Origin: an uncultured Nocardioides sp.
Lineage (GTDB): Bacteria; Actinomycetota; Actinomycetes; Propionibacteriales; Nocardioidaceae
Direction of reading: 5' to 3'
Assembly: GCF_946885725.1 (NCBI RefSeq)
Contig: NZ_CAMPGZ010000001.1
Coordinates: 1-64,000, forward strand
DNA length: 64,000 bases
The notes beneath the pieces were generated by a model. It was not told the origin of the DNA, made no database searches, and saw only the letters and a list, made by a program, of their open reading frames with translations. Both the position numbers and the translations under genes were made by a program. Positions 47,991 through 55,602 of this stretch are shown piece by piece (the first letter of the stretch is position 1; each line of letters begins with the position of its first letter).

Positions 47991-49004
47991 ATGACGACCA
48001 TGCGGGCCTGGGTCGTGCACGAGCCCGGGCCGCTGGACTCCGGCCCGCTGCGCCTGGTGACGCGTCCGGTCCCCACGCCTGGACGCGACGAGGTCCTCGT
48101 GCGAGTGGAGTGCTGCGGCGTCTGCCGCACCGACCTCCACCTCGCCGAGGGCGACCTCCCGCCCCGGCGACCGGACGTGTCGCCGGGGCACCAGGTCGTG
48201 GGCCGGGTCGTGAGCACCGGAAGCGACGTCGTGGAAGTCGCCGAAGGCGCGCGCGTCGGCGTCGCCGGGCTGCGCCGTACCTGCGGCCAGTGCCGCTGGT
48301 GCCGGCACGGCCAGGAGAACCTGTGCACCGCGCCGGAGTTCACCGGCTGGGACGCGGACGGCGGGCTGGCGGAGTACGTCGTCGCCCCGGCCGCGTTCAC
48401 CTATCCGCTGCCGGACGACTCCCCCGCCGAGCTGCTCGCACCGCTGCTGTGCGCCGGCATCATCGGCTACCGCGCGCTCAAGCGCGCCGAGATGCCACCG
48501 GGCGGCCGGCTCGGGCTCTACGGCTTCGGCTCCAGCGCGCACCTCACCGCGCAGCTGGCGGTGGCCCAGGGCGCGGAGCTGTACGTCGTGACGCGCGACG
48601 AGGCCGGCCGCAAGCTGGCCGAGCGGTTGGGCGCCGTCTGGACGGGCGGCCTCTCAGACCGGCCGCCCGTGCCGCTGGACGCCGCGATCGTCTTCGCGCC
48701 CGCCGGCGAGGTGGTCCCGCCGGCGCTCGAGGCGGTGGGCCGGGGCGGCAACGTCGCCCTCGCCGGCATCCACATGACCGATGTGCCGTCGCTGGACTAC
48801 GCGCGGCACCTGTTCCTGGAGAAGGACCTGCGGTCCGTGACCGCCAACACGCGCGCCGACGGCGAGGAGTTCCTGCGCCTCGCCGGACGGCTCGGTGTGC
48901 GGCCGGAGGTCACCGAGTACGCCTTCGACGAGCTGGACAAGGCGATGGGCGACATCTCTGGGGGCCGGCTGGGCGGGTCCGCCGTCGTGCGCGTCAGCTC
49001 GTGA
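47991..49004 (+). CDS. Zinc-dependent alcohol dehydrogenase (1)
   Basis: 337-residue medium-chain dehydrogenase. Catalytic zinc ligands C45 (CGVCRTDLH) and H67, with Q68 where most relatives have Glu; structural zinc cysteines C98, C101, C104 and C112. The nucleotide-binding region is GLYGFGSSAHLTAQLA, close to but not the classic GxGxxG. It follows a universal stress gene and its end overlaps the convergent Usp gene by 11 nt. Substrate unknown; NADH recycling under low oxygen is a plausible role. Confidence 0.92.
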   Translation: MTTMRAWVVHEPGPLDSGPLRLVTRPVPTPGRDEVLVRVECCGVCRTDLHLAEGDLPPRRPDVSPGHQVVGRVVSTGSDVVEVAEGARVGVAGLRRTCGQCRWCRHGQENLCTAPEFTGWDADGGLAEYVVAPAAFTYPLPDDSPAELLAPLLCAGIIGYRALKRAEMPPGGRLGLYGFGSSAHLTAQLAVAQGAELYVVTRDEAGRKLAERLGAVWTGGLSDRPPVPLDAAIVFAPAGEVVPPALEAVGRGGNVALAGIHMTDVPSLDYARHLFLEKDLRSVTANTRADGEEFLRLAGRLGVRPEVTEYAFDELDKAMGDISGGRLGGSAVVRVSS

Positions 49005-49908
49005 CCTTCGTCCGGTCGGCCTCGGCGCCGTCCGCGTTCGCCGTACCGCTCGTCGCGGGCAGCACCTCGACCGGGTTCGCCGCGTGCGCCAGCACGGCGC
49101 GCGCCGTGGACCCGAGCCGTCGGCCGGGCAGCACGGCGACGGGCTGGCGCACCAGGACGACCAGGTCCGCGTGCTCCGTCTGACGGATCAGCGTCCGCGC
49201 CGGCTGGTCGTGCACGACCACGATCTCCACGACGACGTCGGGGAACCTCTCGCGCCACGGGTCCAGCAGGCGGTCGATGTGGGTGCGCGCCGCGGTCAGC
49301 CACCGGGCGGCGTGCGTGCGCTCCTCCACCCGGTCGGCGTACGGGTCCGGCAAGGACCACGCGTGCACGATCCGCAGTACGGCACCGCGCGCGGACGCGG
49401 CCTCGAAGGCAGTGCGCAGGAGCTCGTCGGCTCCGTGGTGAGAACGCAGGCCGGCGACGACCACGCCCTCGCTCGAGCCCGGGCGCCAGTCGCCCGGCAC
49501 CACGACCGCGGGTACGGCGGAGTGCGCGGCGACCGCCGCGGTCGTCGTACCGAACAGCATCCGGTCCACCCCGCGCTTGGTCTCGCGCCCGAGCACGAGG
49601 AGGTCGGCGTCCCGCGCGGCCTCGACGATCGCGGCCACGCGGCCGTTGGACAGCAGCCGGGTCTCGACCTCAGGCCCGGCCGGCCCGCTCACCGCGGCCG
49701 CGGCGTCCCGCAGGATCGCCTCGCCCGCGGACGTGAGGTCGTCCGGGACGTACGGCAGCATCGGCGCCAGGGGGACGTACGTCGGGCTCACGTGCACGAT
49801 GCTCAGCAGAAAGCCCCACCTCACGGCTTCCTCCCTCGCGTAGCGCAGTGCACCCGCGCTCCCCTCGGTGCCGTCGACGGCTGCCACGACGCGACCGGAC
49901 GCGTTCAT
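48994..49908 (-). CDS. Universal stress protein, two UspA domains (second copy)
   Basis: 304 residues from ATG 49908 (GGAGGAG 8 nt upstream). Two Usp domains (about 3-150 and 155-290). First-domain loop: LLVLGRETKRGVDRMLFGTTTAAVAAHSAVPAVVV; second: LVVLVRQPVAVLPGRRLGSTARAVLAHAANPVEVL. It is divergent from the CBS gene, sharing the candidate operator pair at 49978-50013. Confidence 0.93.
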   Translation of the reverse strand: MNASGRVVAAVDGTEGSAGALRYAREEAVRWGFLLSIVHVSPTYVPLAPMLPYVPDDLTSAGEAILRDAAAAVSGPAGPEVETRLLSNGRVAAIVEAARDADLLVLGRETKRGVDRMLFGTTTAAVAAHSAVPAVVVPGDWRPGSSEGVVVAGLRSHHGADELLRTAFEAASARGAVLRIVHAWSLPDPYADRVEERTHAARWLTAARTHIDRLLDPWRERFPDVVVEIVVVHDQPARTLIRQTEHADLVVLVRQPVAVLPGRRLGSTARAVLAHAANPVEVLPATSGTANADGAEADRTKVTS

Positions 49909-49977
49909 GTCGTGAGCTCCTCCCCTGCTGGTCCGACTGCTCGCCTCCATCGTTCGACCACCGCGCCCTACCGGACA

Positions 49978-50013
49978 GGGCCGCTCAGCCCGGTCCGCGG
50001 GGACCTTCGACCC
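49978..50013. promoter_or_regulatory. Candidate DosR-like operator pair between divergent Usp and CBS genes
   Basis: GGGCCGCTCAGCCC (49978-49991) and GGGACCTTCGACCC (50000-50013) are 22 bp apart. The second matches GGGACTWWAGTCCC at 11 of 14 positions. It is 57 nt from ATG 50070; the first is 70 nt from the divergent ATG 49908, so one pair can serve both directions. Confidence 0.7.
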
Positions 50014-50069
50014 TCCTGCCCGTGGCTCCGCGAACCGACGATGGGAGCGACCCGAAGGAGGGCAGCAGC

Positions 50070-50684
50070 ATGTTGGTCAGGGAAGTCATGACGAGCCCGG
50101 CGATCACCGTCCGGGAGGACGCCACCATCCGTCACGCGGCACGTGTCCTCGACGCGCACTCCGTCACCGCCGTACCGGTCGTGAACGCCGGCGGCCACGT
50201 CGTCGGCGTCATCAGCGAGGCCGACCTGGTGCGGGACATGCTGCTCCCCGACTCCCGGCGGCACATGGAGACACCGCCCGCCGCTGACTCGCAGCGCCCG
50301 CACCTGGTCAGTGAGGTGATGACCCGGATGCCCGTGACCGTGAGCTCCGGCGACGACCTCGAGGACGCGGTCGAGCTGATGACCTCGACGACCGTGAAGT
50401 CCCTGCCCGTGGTCGACCACGGCCGGCTGATGGGCATGCTCAGCCGCCGCGACGTGCTGCGGGTGCTGGCCCGCGCCGACGAGGCGATCGAGACCGAGAT
50501 CAACGAGCTGTTCCGCGCCGACGGAACCGACTGGGTGGCCACCGCGGACGACGGCCTCGTCGAGATCACCGGCCCGCGGGACGCTCCAGAACGGCGCGTG
50601 GCCGAGGTGCTGGCCAGGTCCGTCGCCGGTGTGACCGGGGTGCGGTTCCTGGCCGAGGCCGGCCGGTCCGCGCGGCGGTCCTGA
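50070..50684 (+). CDS. CBS-domain pair protein with C-terminal BON-like domain
   Basis: 204 residues from ATG 50070 (GAAGGAGGG upstream). Two CBS domains: MTSPAITVREDATIRHAARVL to ISEADLVRDM, and MTRMPVTVSSGDDLEDAVELM to LSRRDVLRVLAR. The C-terminal 60 residues (DDGLVEITGPRDAPERRVAEVLARSVAGVTGV) resemble a BON domain. It likely senses adenine nucleotides; family members occur in dormancy regulons. Small membrane-protein genes follow. Confidence 0.92.
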   Translation: MLVREVMTSPAITVREDATIRHAARVLDAHSVTAVPVVNAGGHVVGVISEADLVRDMLLPDSRRHMETPPAADSQRPHLVSEVMTRMPVTVSSGDDLEDAVELMTSTTVKSLPVVDHGRLMGMLSRRDVLRVLARADEAIETEINELFRADGTDWVATADDGLVEITGPRDAPERRVAEVLARSVAGVTGVRFLAEAGRSARRS

Positions 50685-50703
50685 GTCCCGAAGCGAGAGT
50701 GCG

Positions 50704-50898
50704 ATGAGTGACACGAGGAGCGACAAGCGGACCATGACCGGCGCCGACGGTGGAGCCATCTACGTGCTCGGCATCCTCGGAGCCTGGGTGTTCTTCTGGC
50801 AGCAGGCCGACGGGTTCTGGTCGTACGTCCTGGCCGTGCTGGAGGGGATCGTCTGGCCGGCGTTCCTGGTCTACGAGGCGCTGTCCGCGCTGAGCTGA
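50704..50898 (+). CDS. Small membrane protein (64 residues)
   Basis: A short polar start, then two hydrophobic stretches rich in Trp and Phe (YVLGILGAWVFFWQQADGFW and AVLEGIVWPAFLVYEAL), ending ALS. Similar short Trp-rich proteins occur widely in actinobacteria, function unknown. It lies 19 nt after the CBS gene, and its stop overlaps the next start by 1 nt (TGATG). Confidence 0.8.
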   Translation: MSDTRSDKRTMTGADGGAIYVLGILGAWVFFWQQADGFWSYVLAVLEGIVWPAFLVYEALSALS

Positions 50899-51365
50899 TG
50901 ACGTCCCATGCGGTGCCGTGGCGCCGGACGCTCCTGTGGACCGCTGGCCTGACGAGCCTCGCCGCGATCGCCGGCGCCGGGCAGCTGGTCACCGGGACGT
51001 TCGCGCCGCCGGTCACCGACTTGGCGCCGCTCGGCCTCAGCTCGTGGGTGCTGCCGGGGTTCTGGCTGCTCCTGAGCGTCGCCGTGCCCTGCGTGGTCAC
51101 CGCCTGGCTCGGTTGGCGAGGGTCCGAATGGACTGGTGCGGCCGCGATGGCCGCCGGCGTCCTGCTCGCCATCGAGCTCGCCGTGCAGATCCCGTTCGTC
51201 GGGCTCGACCCGTTGCAGGCCGTGATGGGCCTGGTCGCGGTGGCGCTGCTGGGTCTCGGCGCGCTCGCCGACAGACCCCGGCGCCGTACCTCCCGGCAGG
51301 GTCCTAGGTCCCCGGACCTCGGGCCGTCGGCATCTGCCGGGGACGCGCCGCCGCGCGTTGGCTGA
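50898..51365 (+). CDS. Membrane protein, about four helices, unknown function
   Basis: 155 residues. Hydrophobic segments at about 10-30, 48-72, 80-98 and 105-122, then an Arg/Ser/Pro-rich tail. Translationally coupled to the 64-residue protein. No family recognised. Its 3' end contains the candidate operator for the next gene. Confidence 0.7.
   Translation: MTSHAVPWRRTLLWTAGLTSLAAIAGAGQLVTGTFAPPVTDLAPLGLSSWVLPGFWLLLSVAVPCVVTAWLGWRGSEWTGAAAMAAGVLLAIELAVQIPFVGLDPLQAVMGLVAVALLGLGALADRPRRRTSRQGPRSPDLGPSASAGDAPPRVG
51299..51334 (+). promoter_or_regulatory. Candidate DosR-like operator pair before alcohol dehydrogenase (2)
   Basis: GGGTCCTAGGTCCC (51299-51312) is a near-perfect palindrome with 11 of 14 matches to the DosR core; GGGCCGTCGGCATC (51321-51334), 22 bp on, is a weak half site. 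The latter ends 68 nt before ATG 51402. Confidence 0.6.
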
Positions 51366-51401
51366 AGGGGCCAGCCCGGATCCACCGACAGGAGAGACCC
51401 C

Positions 51402-52418
51402 ATGCGTGCTGCCGTCGTCCCCGCTCTCGGCGCCCCGCTCGAGATACGTGACGTGCCCGTGCCCGAACCGGGACCCGGCCAGGTCCTCGTGCAGATCGAG
51501 GCCAGCGGCCTGTGCCACACCGACATCCACGCCGCGCACGGCGACTGGCCGGTGAAGCCGAAGATCCCGCTGATCCCGGGGCACGAAGGCGTCGGGCGCG
51601 TCGTCGAGGTCGGCTCCGACGCCGACCGCTCTCTCGTCGGCACACGGGTGGCCCTGCCGTGGCTCGGGCACGCGTGCGGTCGCTGCCGCGCCTGCGTCGG
51701 CGGGTGGGAGACCTACTGCACCTCGCCGCAGTACACCGGCTACACGATGGACGGCTCCTACGCGGAGTACGCCGTCGGCTACGCCAGCCACGCCGTACCC
51801 GTGCCCGAGGGCGTGACGCCGATGGACGCGGCACCGCTGACGTGCGCCGGCGTGACGACGTACAAGGCGGTCAAGGTCGCGCACCCGCAGCCGAACGAGA
51901 CCGCCATGGTCGTCGGGGTCGGCGGGCTGGGACACCTCGCGCTGCAGTACGCCCGTATCTTCGGCACCGCCACCGTCGCCGTCGACGTGGAGGACGCCAA
52001 GCTCGACCTGGCCAAGCAGCTCGGCGCCGACCACGTCGTGGACGCCCGTGGCGACCAGGCGGCCGCCCTCGCGGCGCTCGGTGGCGTCGACATCGCTGTG
52101 GTGACGGTGCCCTCCCCCGCCGCGATGCGCGCCGCGCACGCCGCCCTCAACCCCAACGGTCGCCTGGTCCTTGTCGGGCTGCCGGCTGACAACCGGCTCG
52201 AGCTGCCGGTCTTCGAGACCGTCCTCAGGGGTATCTCGGTCATCGGGTCGCTCGTGGGCACCCGCAACGACCTCTCCGACTGCTTCGCCCTGCATGCTCG
52301 CGGTGAGACGCAGGTCGTCGCCGAGGCGCGCCGCCTCGAGGACGTGAACGCGTGCTTCGACGAAGTTCTCGCCGGCCGGGTCCCGGCGCGGCTGGTGTTC
52401 GACCTACGCAACGCGTAG
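51402..52418 (+). CDS. Zinc-dependent alcohol dehydrogenase (2), AdhP-like
   Basis: 338-residue medium-chain dehydrogenase. Catalytic zinc ligands C38 (GLCHTDIH) and H61/E62 (PGHEGVG); structural zinc C92, C95, C98 and C106; Rossmann motif VVGVGGLGHLALQYA; and an acidic residue after the next strand (VDVEDAK) indicating NAD. GGAGAG 8 nt upstream of ATG. Closest type is ethanol-active AdhP. The active-site set is complete, unlike dehydrogenase 1. Confidence 0.94.
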   Translation: MRAAVVPALGAPLEIRDVPVPEPGPGQVLVQIEASGLCHTDIHAAHGDWPVKPKIPLIPGHEGVGRVVEVGSDADRSLVGTRVALPWLGHACGRCRACVGGWETYCTSPQYTGYTMDGSYAEYAVGYASHAVPVPEGVTPMDAAPLTCAGVTTYKAVKVAHPQPNETAMVVGVGGLGHLALQYARIFGTATVAVDVEDAKLDLAKQLGADHVVDARGDQAAALAALGGVDIAVVTVPSPAAMRAAHAALNPNGRLVLVGLPADNRLELPVFETVLRGISVIGSLVGTRNDLSDCFALHARGETQVVAEARRLEDVNACFDEVLAGRVPARLVFDLRNA

Positions 52419-52447
52419 CGAGACGGAGTCCTGGGCACAGTGCAGAT

Positions 52448-52879
52448 ATGTCCCCCACCGCGACGTGGATCGTGGCGGTCTGCGCCTGCGCGGTCGTCGT
52501 GCTCGCCGCGGTCGTCGCCCGAGCGATGCGGGGCCAAGGCAGGTCGGTGTGCGTGGCGTCCTTCACGACTGCCGCTCCGCCCGAGCGCGTCCTCACCGCG
52601 TTGCACGAGGGCGCCGAGGCGATCCCGCACGCCCACGTCTGTGACCGCACGCGGACGCGGCTCGAGGCCAGCGTGGGTGTGTCCCGCTCATCGTGGGGCG
52701 AGGTGATCGAGGCCGTGGTGCGACCGTCGGCGCCGCCGAGTGACGGCGTGACCGCGGTGGTGGTGGAGTCCCGGTCGAAGCTCGGCTCCACCCTTGTCGA
52801 CTGGGGCAAGAACCAGCGCAACGTCGACGCGCTCCTCGAGGCGGTCGACCGGCTCGACGAACCTCGCGTTTCTCGCTGA
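52448..52879 (+). CDS. Small protein with one N-terminal membrane helix, unknown function
   Basis: 143 residues from ATG 52448. A hydrophobic segment (about 5-25) is followed by a soluble region (CVASFTTAAPPERVLTALHEGAEAI) that may form one alpha/beta domain, and a helix ending LLEAVDRLDEPRVSR. No family named. Ribosome-binding site weak. It is 29 nt after dehydrogenase 2 and may be read with it. Confidence 0.65.
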   Translation: MSPTATWIVAVCACAVVVLAAVVARAMRGQGRSVCVASFTTAAPPERVLTALHEGAEAIPHAHVCDRTRTRLEASVGVSRSSWGEVIEAVVRPSAPPSDGVTAVVVESRSKLGSTLVDWGKNQRNVDALLEAVDRLDEPRVSR

Positions 52880-53028
52880 GTCGCGTCGCGGAGGTCCTGG
52901 CGTCTGCTTCGACCAGAGCTCGTACGCCGTTCGCCGCGAGTCCGCCGAGGGCGCTCGGCGCAACCTCCGGCCGCTGGCGCATGAACTGACGTTCGAAAAC
53001 GGTTGGTGCTCCCTGATGGGATGAACTC

Positions 53029-53793
53029 ATGGCAGCGACACTGGCACCCGAGCAGCAGGCGGACTCCGCCGATGCGGTGCTGGCGGCTGTCCGTGAGGCT
53101 CGCGCTGCTGCGGACCGCGAAGAGGTCCGGATCCTGGAGCTCGCCCACCGGCTGCCCCGGGTATGGGCGCGGGTCAAGGCCGACGAGCTGCCGCCGTGGC
53201 GGGCCCGCCGGATCGCCGGGCGCACCGTTGCCTATCTCCGGACGGAGCTGCGTACGTCGACCGGCACGTCGCCCGCTTCGCGCACAAGGTCGGCATCGCC
53301 CAGCTGGACCGGCTGGCCGAGGAAGCGTTGGTGCGGTTCGACCCCGAGGCCGCGGAGAAGCAACGGCTCGCGGGCCGCGGACGGGCGGCACGTGACGATC
53401 TACACCGGCCAGGTCGGCTTCGACGGCACCGTCCACCTTCAGGGCGAGCTCGACCTCGCCGACGCTCTCGACCTCGACGCCGCACTGTCCGATGGTGCGG
53501 CGCGGCTGGCGGAGCTGGGCTGGCAGGACTCGTTGGACGTGCGCCGTGCGCACGCTCTGGGCGAGCTCGCCCGCGGCGCCGACCCCACACTGCCGCTGCC
53601 GGGCCGGGAGGTGGTACTCAACGTCCACGTGAGCGACCGCGCGATCTCTGACGAGGACGGCACGCCCCTCGCGCGGGTGGAGAACACTCGCAGCTTCGTC
53701 TCGGTCGACCAGGTCCGCACGTGGTGCGGCACGCGCGGCACCCGGCGCCAGGACTGGATCGACTACGACGATGACGTAGCTAGTCGCCGGTGA
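53029..53793 (+). pseudogene. DUF222/HNH endonuclease relic with two compensating frameshifts
   Basis: The start (MAATLAPEQQADSADAVLAAV to RARRIAGRT) and later part (DGRHVTIYTGQVGFDGTVHLQGELDLADALDLD) are the usual DUF222 halves, but the middle is readable only in another frame (AAYVDRHVARFAHKVGIAQLDRLAEEALVRF). The frame shifts near 53230 and returns near 53390. The C-terminal HNH nuclease that normally follows is missing; the frame runs out against the convergent DinB gene (14-nt overlap). DUF222 proteins are multicopy in nocardioids. A sequencing error could explain part of it, but not the missing nuclease. Confidence 0.75.
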
Positions 53794-54304
53794 CGCCGTC
53801 GGCGAGCTCGCGCAGGATGTCGAGGTGGCCGTTGTGCCGCGCCGTCTCCTCGATCAGGTGCGTGATGATGTACCGCAACGCGAAGGGCCTGCCGGTGCTC
53901 TCGTCACGACCCACTGCCTCTTCGTCCCAGTCGTGGGCAGCAATGAGCTCGTCGGTGTGGGCCGCCTGCTCGGCGTACTCGTCGAGAAGCACGGCAAGAG
54001 GCTGCTCGAGCCCGGCGCGCATCTGGAGCTCGGAGTCGTCGTCGGTGCCCGGCCACTGGTTGCGTCCGCCGATGAAGACGACGTCGATCCAGAAGGCTTC
54101 GGACCAGCGCAGGTGGCTGACTAGGCCGGCGATGCTCATCGCCGGCGACGTCGGAAGCGGCGTCCGCACCGCGTCGGCTTGAGACAGGCCGACGCACTTG
54201 GCGTGAACGGTCAGGCGCACGTACTTCAGGAGCTGGGTGAGCGTCGTGCGCTCGTCGAACGCAGCCGGGAACGCGGTGCGCTGACTCAGGTCGATGCGGG
54301 TCAC
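53780..54304 (-). CDS. DinB/DUF664 family protein
   Basis: 174-residue four-helix bundle. Metal-type histidines appear as SHLRWSEAFWIDVVF, and HLIEETARHNGHLDILRE near the end, the DUF664 signature. Several DinB proteins of actinobacteria are mycothiol S-transferases; mshC in this window makes that plausible, not proven. No ribosome-binding site stands out. It is divergent from a second DinB-like gene. Confidence 0.9.
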   Translation of the reverse strand: MTRIDLSQRTAFPAAFDERTTLTQLLKYVRLTVHAKCVGLSQADAVRTPLPTSPAMSIAGLVSHLRWSEAFWIDVVFIGGRNQWPGTDDDSELQMRAGLEQPLAVLLDEYAEQAAHTDELIAAHDWDEEAVGRDESTGRPFALRYIITHLIEETARHNGHLDILRELADGVTGD

Positions 54305-54399
54305 AAGAGATCCTCTGCGTACGGCGTCCGGGAAGACAACCGGTGAGCCACGACGTTCTCACGCACCACCCCCACTCCCACCCGTGCCAGACTCGCGAC

Positions 54400-54915
54400 A
54401 TGACAGCAGCGACCGACCTGCTCGTCGACGGGCTGAACCGCACCAAGCAGAACGTGCACGCGGCCGTCGAGGGGCTGACGCGCACCCAGCTGGCCGAACG
54501 GCTCGACCCGGAGGCCAACTCGATCGCCTGGCTGGTCTGGCATCTCTCGCGGATCCAGGACGACCACATCTCCGACCTCGCCGGTACGACGCAGGTGTGG
54601 ATCAGCGACGGCTGGGCGGGGCGCTTCGCGCTGCCCCTCGACAACCACGACCACGGCTTCGGGCACACCCCGCAGCAGGTCGGAAAGGTGGTGGCCGACG
54701 CGGAGATGCTGGTCTGGTACCACGACGCGGTGCACGCCCGCAGTGTCGAGTTCATCTCGGGGCTCAGCGACAACGACCTGCAGCGGATCGTCGACCGACG
54801 CTGGGACCCGCCGGTCACCATGGCCGTGCGACTGGTCAGCGTCGTCGACGACTGCGCACAGCACGTGGGTCAGGCCGCGTTCGTACGCGGGATCCTCGAG
54901 CGCCGGGCCCGATGA
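54400..54915 (+). CDS. DinB family protein (mycothiol transferase-like)
   Basis: 171 residues from ATG 54400. Metal-site motifs: AWLVWHLSRIQDDHISDL, and DDCAQHVGQAAFVRGILERR at the end. A different branch of the family from the divergent neighbour. The next gene begins within its stop (ATGA, 4 nt), so they are coupled. Substrate unknown. Confidence 0.9.
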   Translation: MTAATDLLVDGLNRTKQNVHAAVEGLTRTQLAERLDPEANSIAWLVWHLSRIQDDHISDLAGTTQVWISDGWAGRFALPLDNHDHGFGHTPQQVGKVVADAEMLVWYHDAVHARSVEFISGLSDNDLQRIVDRRWDPPVTMAVRLVSVVDDCAQHVGQAAFVRGILERRAR

Positions 54916-55538
54916 GCTTCGTCGTCACGTTCGTGGAGGGCGTGACGCTCGACAAGTGGCGCCGCCGCTGGGACGAGCGCGTCCCGGACACCCGGCTCGA
55001 GGTCCGGCTCGTCGACGTGGCCGAGCAGCTCGACGCGGTCCGCGACGGTACGGCGGCGATGGGGTTCGTGCGCGACCTGCCCGACGAGAACAGGGACGGG
55101 CTGCACCACATCCCGCTCTACCGCGAGGTGCCGGTGGTGGTCGCGCACCGCGAGCATCCGGTGGCGGCGTACGACGAGATCGATCTCGACGACCTGGCGG
55201 GCGAGATCGTCCTCGACGACCCCGACCTCGCGACCCGGCTGAAGGTCGAGACGGTCGCGGCCGGCACCGGCCTGGTGTTCCTGCCCATGTCCGTGGCGCG
55301 GGTGCACCATCGCAAGGACGTCGTCGCGGTGCCGGTCGCCGGACTACCCGAGTCGCAGGTCGGCCTCGCCTGGCGGGCCGAGGACCCCGACCCATTGGTC
55401 GAGACGTTCATCGGTATCGTGCGTGGCCGCACCGCCAGGTCCTCGCGCGGCGAGACGCCGCGTGACCCGTCGCCACCTCGCACGCGGCGCGCGGGCGCCG
55501 ACGCCCGACGCACTGGTCGCCGGCGCCCCCGGCGCTGA
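54912..55538 (+). CDS. LysR-type substrate-binding domain protein without HTH
   Basis: 208 residues. It begins directly with FVVTFVEGVTLDKWRRRWDERVPDTRLEVRLVD (in parts) and holds VVVAHREHPVAAYDEIDLDDLAGE, as in the effector domain of LysR regulators, but no DNA-binding helix precedes it: the upstream DNA is the DinB gene. The tail after about residue 175 is Arg-rich and low-complexity, and the stop may lie past the real domain. Translationally coupled to the DinB gene. It may be a free-standing ligand sensor. The absence of the HTH is visible, the role is not. Confidence 0.75.
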   Translation: MSFVVTFVEGVTLDKWRRRWDERVPDTRLEVRLVDVAEQLDAVRDGTAAMGFVRDLPDENRDGLHHIPLYREVPVVVAHREHPVAAYDEIDLDDLAGEIVLDDPDLATRLKVETVAAGTGLVFLPMSVARVHHRKDVVAVPVAGLPESQVGLAWRAEDPDPLVETFIGIVRGRTARSSRGETPRDPSPPRTRRAGADARRTGRRRPRR

Positions 55539-55602
55539 GGTGTGTAACTCCCGTTTGCAGGGGGTACACGGCAAGACGGGCCCTGTGCGGCCGCAAACGT
55601 CC

